A stretch of 6,275 nt of DNA from Oscillospiraceae bacterium UBA4632 (GTDB lineage: Bacteria; Bacillota; Clostridia; Oscillospirales; Oscillospiraceae), in NCBI GenBank assembly GCA_002405995.1, contig DHMW01000108.1:1-6275 (forward strand), read 5' to 3'. Below are positions 5,503 through 6,275 of the stretch, in pieces; the stretch's first letter is position 1, and every line of letters starts with the position of its first letter. The position numbers and the translations under genes are program-made. The notes beneath the pieces are model-generated. The model had not been told where the DNA came from. It saw only the letters and a program-made list of their open reading frames with translations, and made no database searches.

Positions 5503-6275
5503 ATGTATCTGAACGACAAGAAATACGCGCTGACCAACTGCACCCTCCTCGACGGCTCCGAGCACATGGAGCCGCAGGTGGGCAGAGCCGTCTGCATCGA
5601 CGGCGATACGATCTCCGAGATCGCGGATGCGCAGCACATCCCCGCGGGCTATGAAGCGATCGACCTCGGCGGGAGGTTCGTGCTGCCGGGACTGATCAAT
5701 ATGCACGTGCACCTGCCCGCCTCAGGCAAGCCGAGGAAGAAAGCGAGCGACCCGAAAAAGCTCGTGAAGCTCATCACCTCCTGCGCGCTGGCCAACAAGG
5801 TCGGCATCAGCATGTGCGAGGGCTACGCCAAGACCGAGCTGCTCTCCGGCGTCACGACCATCCGCACCGTCGGCGGCGTGGCAAACTACGACACCGTCAT
5901 CCGCGGCCTTGCCGCGGCGGGCAAAATTCTTGCCCCGCGCGTGCTGGCGTCGAACATGGCGATCTCTGTCCCCGGCGGGCACATGGCGGGCTCGCTCGCC
6001 TATGAGGCGCACTCCGCCGAGGAAGCGGCGGCGCTCGTTGAGAAGATCGCCGCGGACAAGCCCGACCTCATCAAGCTGATGATCACCGGCGGCGTGCTGG
6101 ACGCCGAGGTCGTGGGAGAGCCGGGCGTGCTGCGCATGCAGCCCGAGCTTGTCAAGGCCGCGTGCGATAAGGCACATTCGCTCGGCATGCTCGTCGCAGC
6201 GCACGTCGAGAGCCCAGAGGGCGTGATGGTCGCGCTGCAAAACGGCGTGGACTCCATCGAGCACGGCGCGCAGCC
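5503..6275 (+). CDS. Amidohydrolase, imidazolonepropionase-related (COG1228-like), 3'-truncated by the window edge; possible prolidase
   Basis: A metal-dependent hydrolase of the amidohydrolase superfamily; 257 codons are visible and the frame is still open at the last base. A short beta-domain (residues about 1-60) leads into FVLPGLINMHVHLP, with metal-binding His68 and His70. Further candidate metal ligands are Lys191 in DLIKLMITGG (likely carboxylated), His234 in VAAHVESPEG and His254 in SIEHGA. This His-x-His, Lys, His, His order is that of the binuclear amidohydrolases; the expected active-site Asp lies beyond the window. The usual Asp before HxH (GLID) is Asn here. A basic stretch, GKPRKKASDPKK, follows the HxH motif, where a mobile loop is likely. 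The start has a modest GGCGGAG at 5492-5498, weaker than the sites of the pro genes. It begins 19 bases after proC with no terminator between, so it is probably in the same operon. Some COG1228 members are prolidases (Xaa-Pro dipeptidases), which would fit the context, but others act on other substrates. Superfamily secure, substrate unknown. Confidence 0.88.
   Translation, partial: MYLNDKKYALTNCTLLDGSEHMEPQVGRAVCIDGDTISEIADAQHIPAGYEAIDLGGRFVLPGLINMHVHLPASGKPRKKASDPKKLVKLITSCALANKVGISMCEGYAKTELLSGVTTIRTVGGVANYDTVIRGLAAAGKILAPRVLASNMAISVPGGHMAGSLAYEAHSAEEAAALVEKIAADKPDLIKLMITGGVLDAEVVGEPGVLRMQPELVKAACDKAHSLGMLVAAHVESPEGVMVALQNGVDSIEHGAQ

Noticed and set aside
4644..5639. Minus-strand open frame of 331 codons opposite proC
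   Set aside because: Crosses proC, the intergenic gap and the amidohydrolase start, all of which are well supported on the other strand; composition is typical of a GC-rich shadow frame.
5722..6264. Minus-strand open frame of 180 codons opposite the amidohydrolase
   Set aside because: The + strand frame here continues the amidohydrolase, with its conserved Lys and His ligands in order; the antisense frame has no recognisable features.

Overview
The window is ordinary, tightly packed, GC-rich bacterial DNA in which every supported gene is on the + strand. Third codon positions are nearly always G or C, while the two intergenic regions are AT-rich. A clostridial-type [FeFe]-hydrogenase, strong GGAGG ribosome-binding sites and a sigma-A-like promoter point to an anaerobic, fermentative GC-rich Firmicute, perhaps of the Oscillospiraceae/Ruminococcaceae kind. 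That placement is inferred from gene content and base composition, not from a search.

Layout: (1) Bases 1-1413 are the 3' part of a multidomain [FeFe]-hydrogenase catalytic subunit that enters from the left edge and ends at a strong intrinsic terminator. (2) An AT-rich gap of 156 bases carries a near-consensus promoter for a single LysR-type regulator (1570-2466), which has its own terminator. (3) A second gap of 164 bases holds a TATAAT promoter with phased A-tracts and two near-identical palindromic elements. (4) This promoter leads into proB-proA-proC (2631-5483), tightly coupled genes with a 4-base overlap and then a 13-base gap. (5) An amidohydrolase gene starts 19 bases after proC, probably in the same transcript, and runs off the right edge.

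How the genes work together: ProB phosphorylates glutamate, ProA reduces glutamyl phosphate to glutamate semialdehyde (which cyclises to pyrroline-5-carboxylate), and ProC reduces that to proline. The operon therefore encodes the whole glutamate-to-proline route. The amidohydrolase resembles the imidazolonepropionase-related group (COG1228), which includes enzymes shown to be prolidases. A role in freeing proline from Xaa-Pro dipeptides would suit the operon but is only an inference. The hydrogenase disposes of reductant as H2 or takes up H2 and has no visible link to the proline genes. The LysR regulator is insulated by terminators and has no divergent partner, so its targets cannot be read from the window.

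I found no mobile elements, CRISPR arrays, tRNA or rRNA genes, and no convincing new system. The points most worth a second look are the paired palindromes at the proB promoter, the amidohydrolase joined to proBAC, and the short ProB without a PUA domain.
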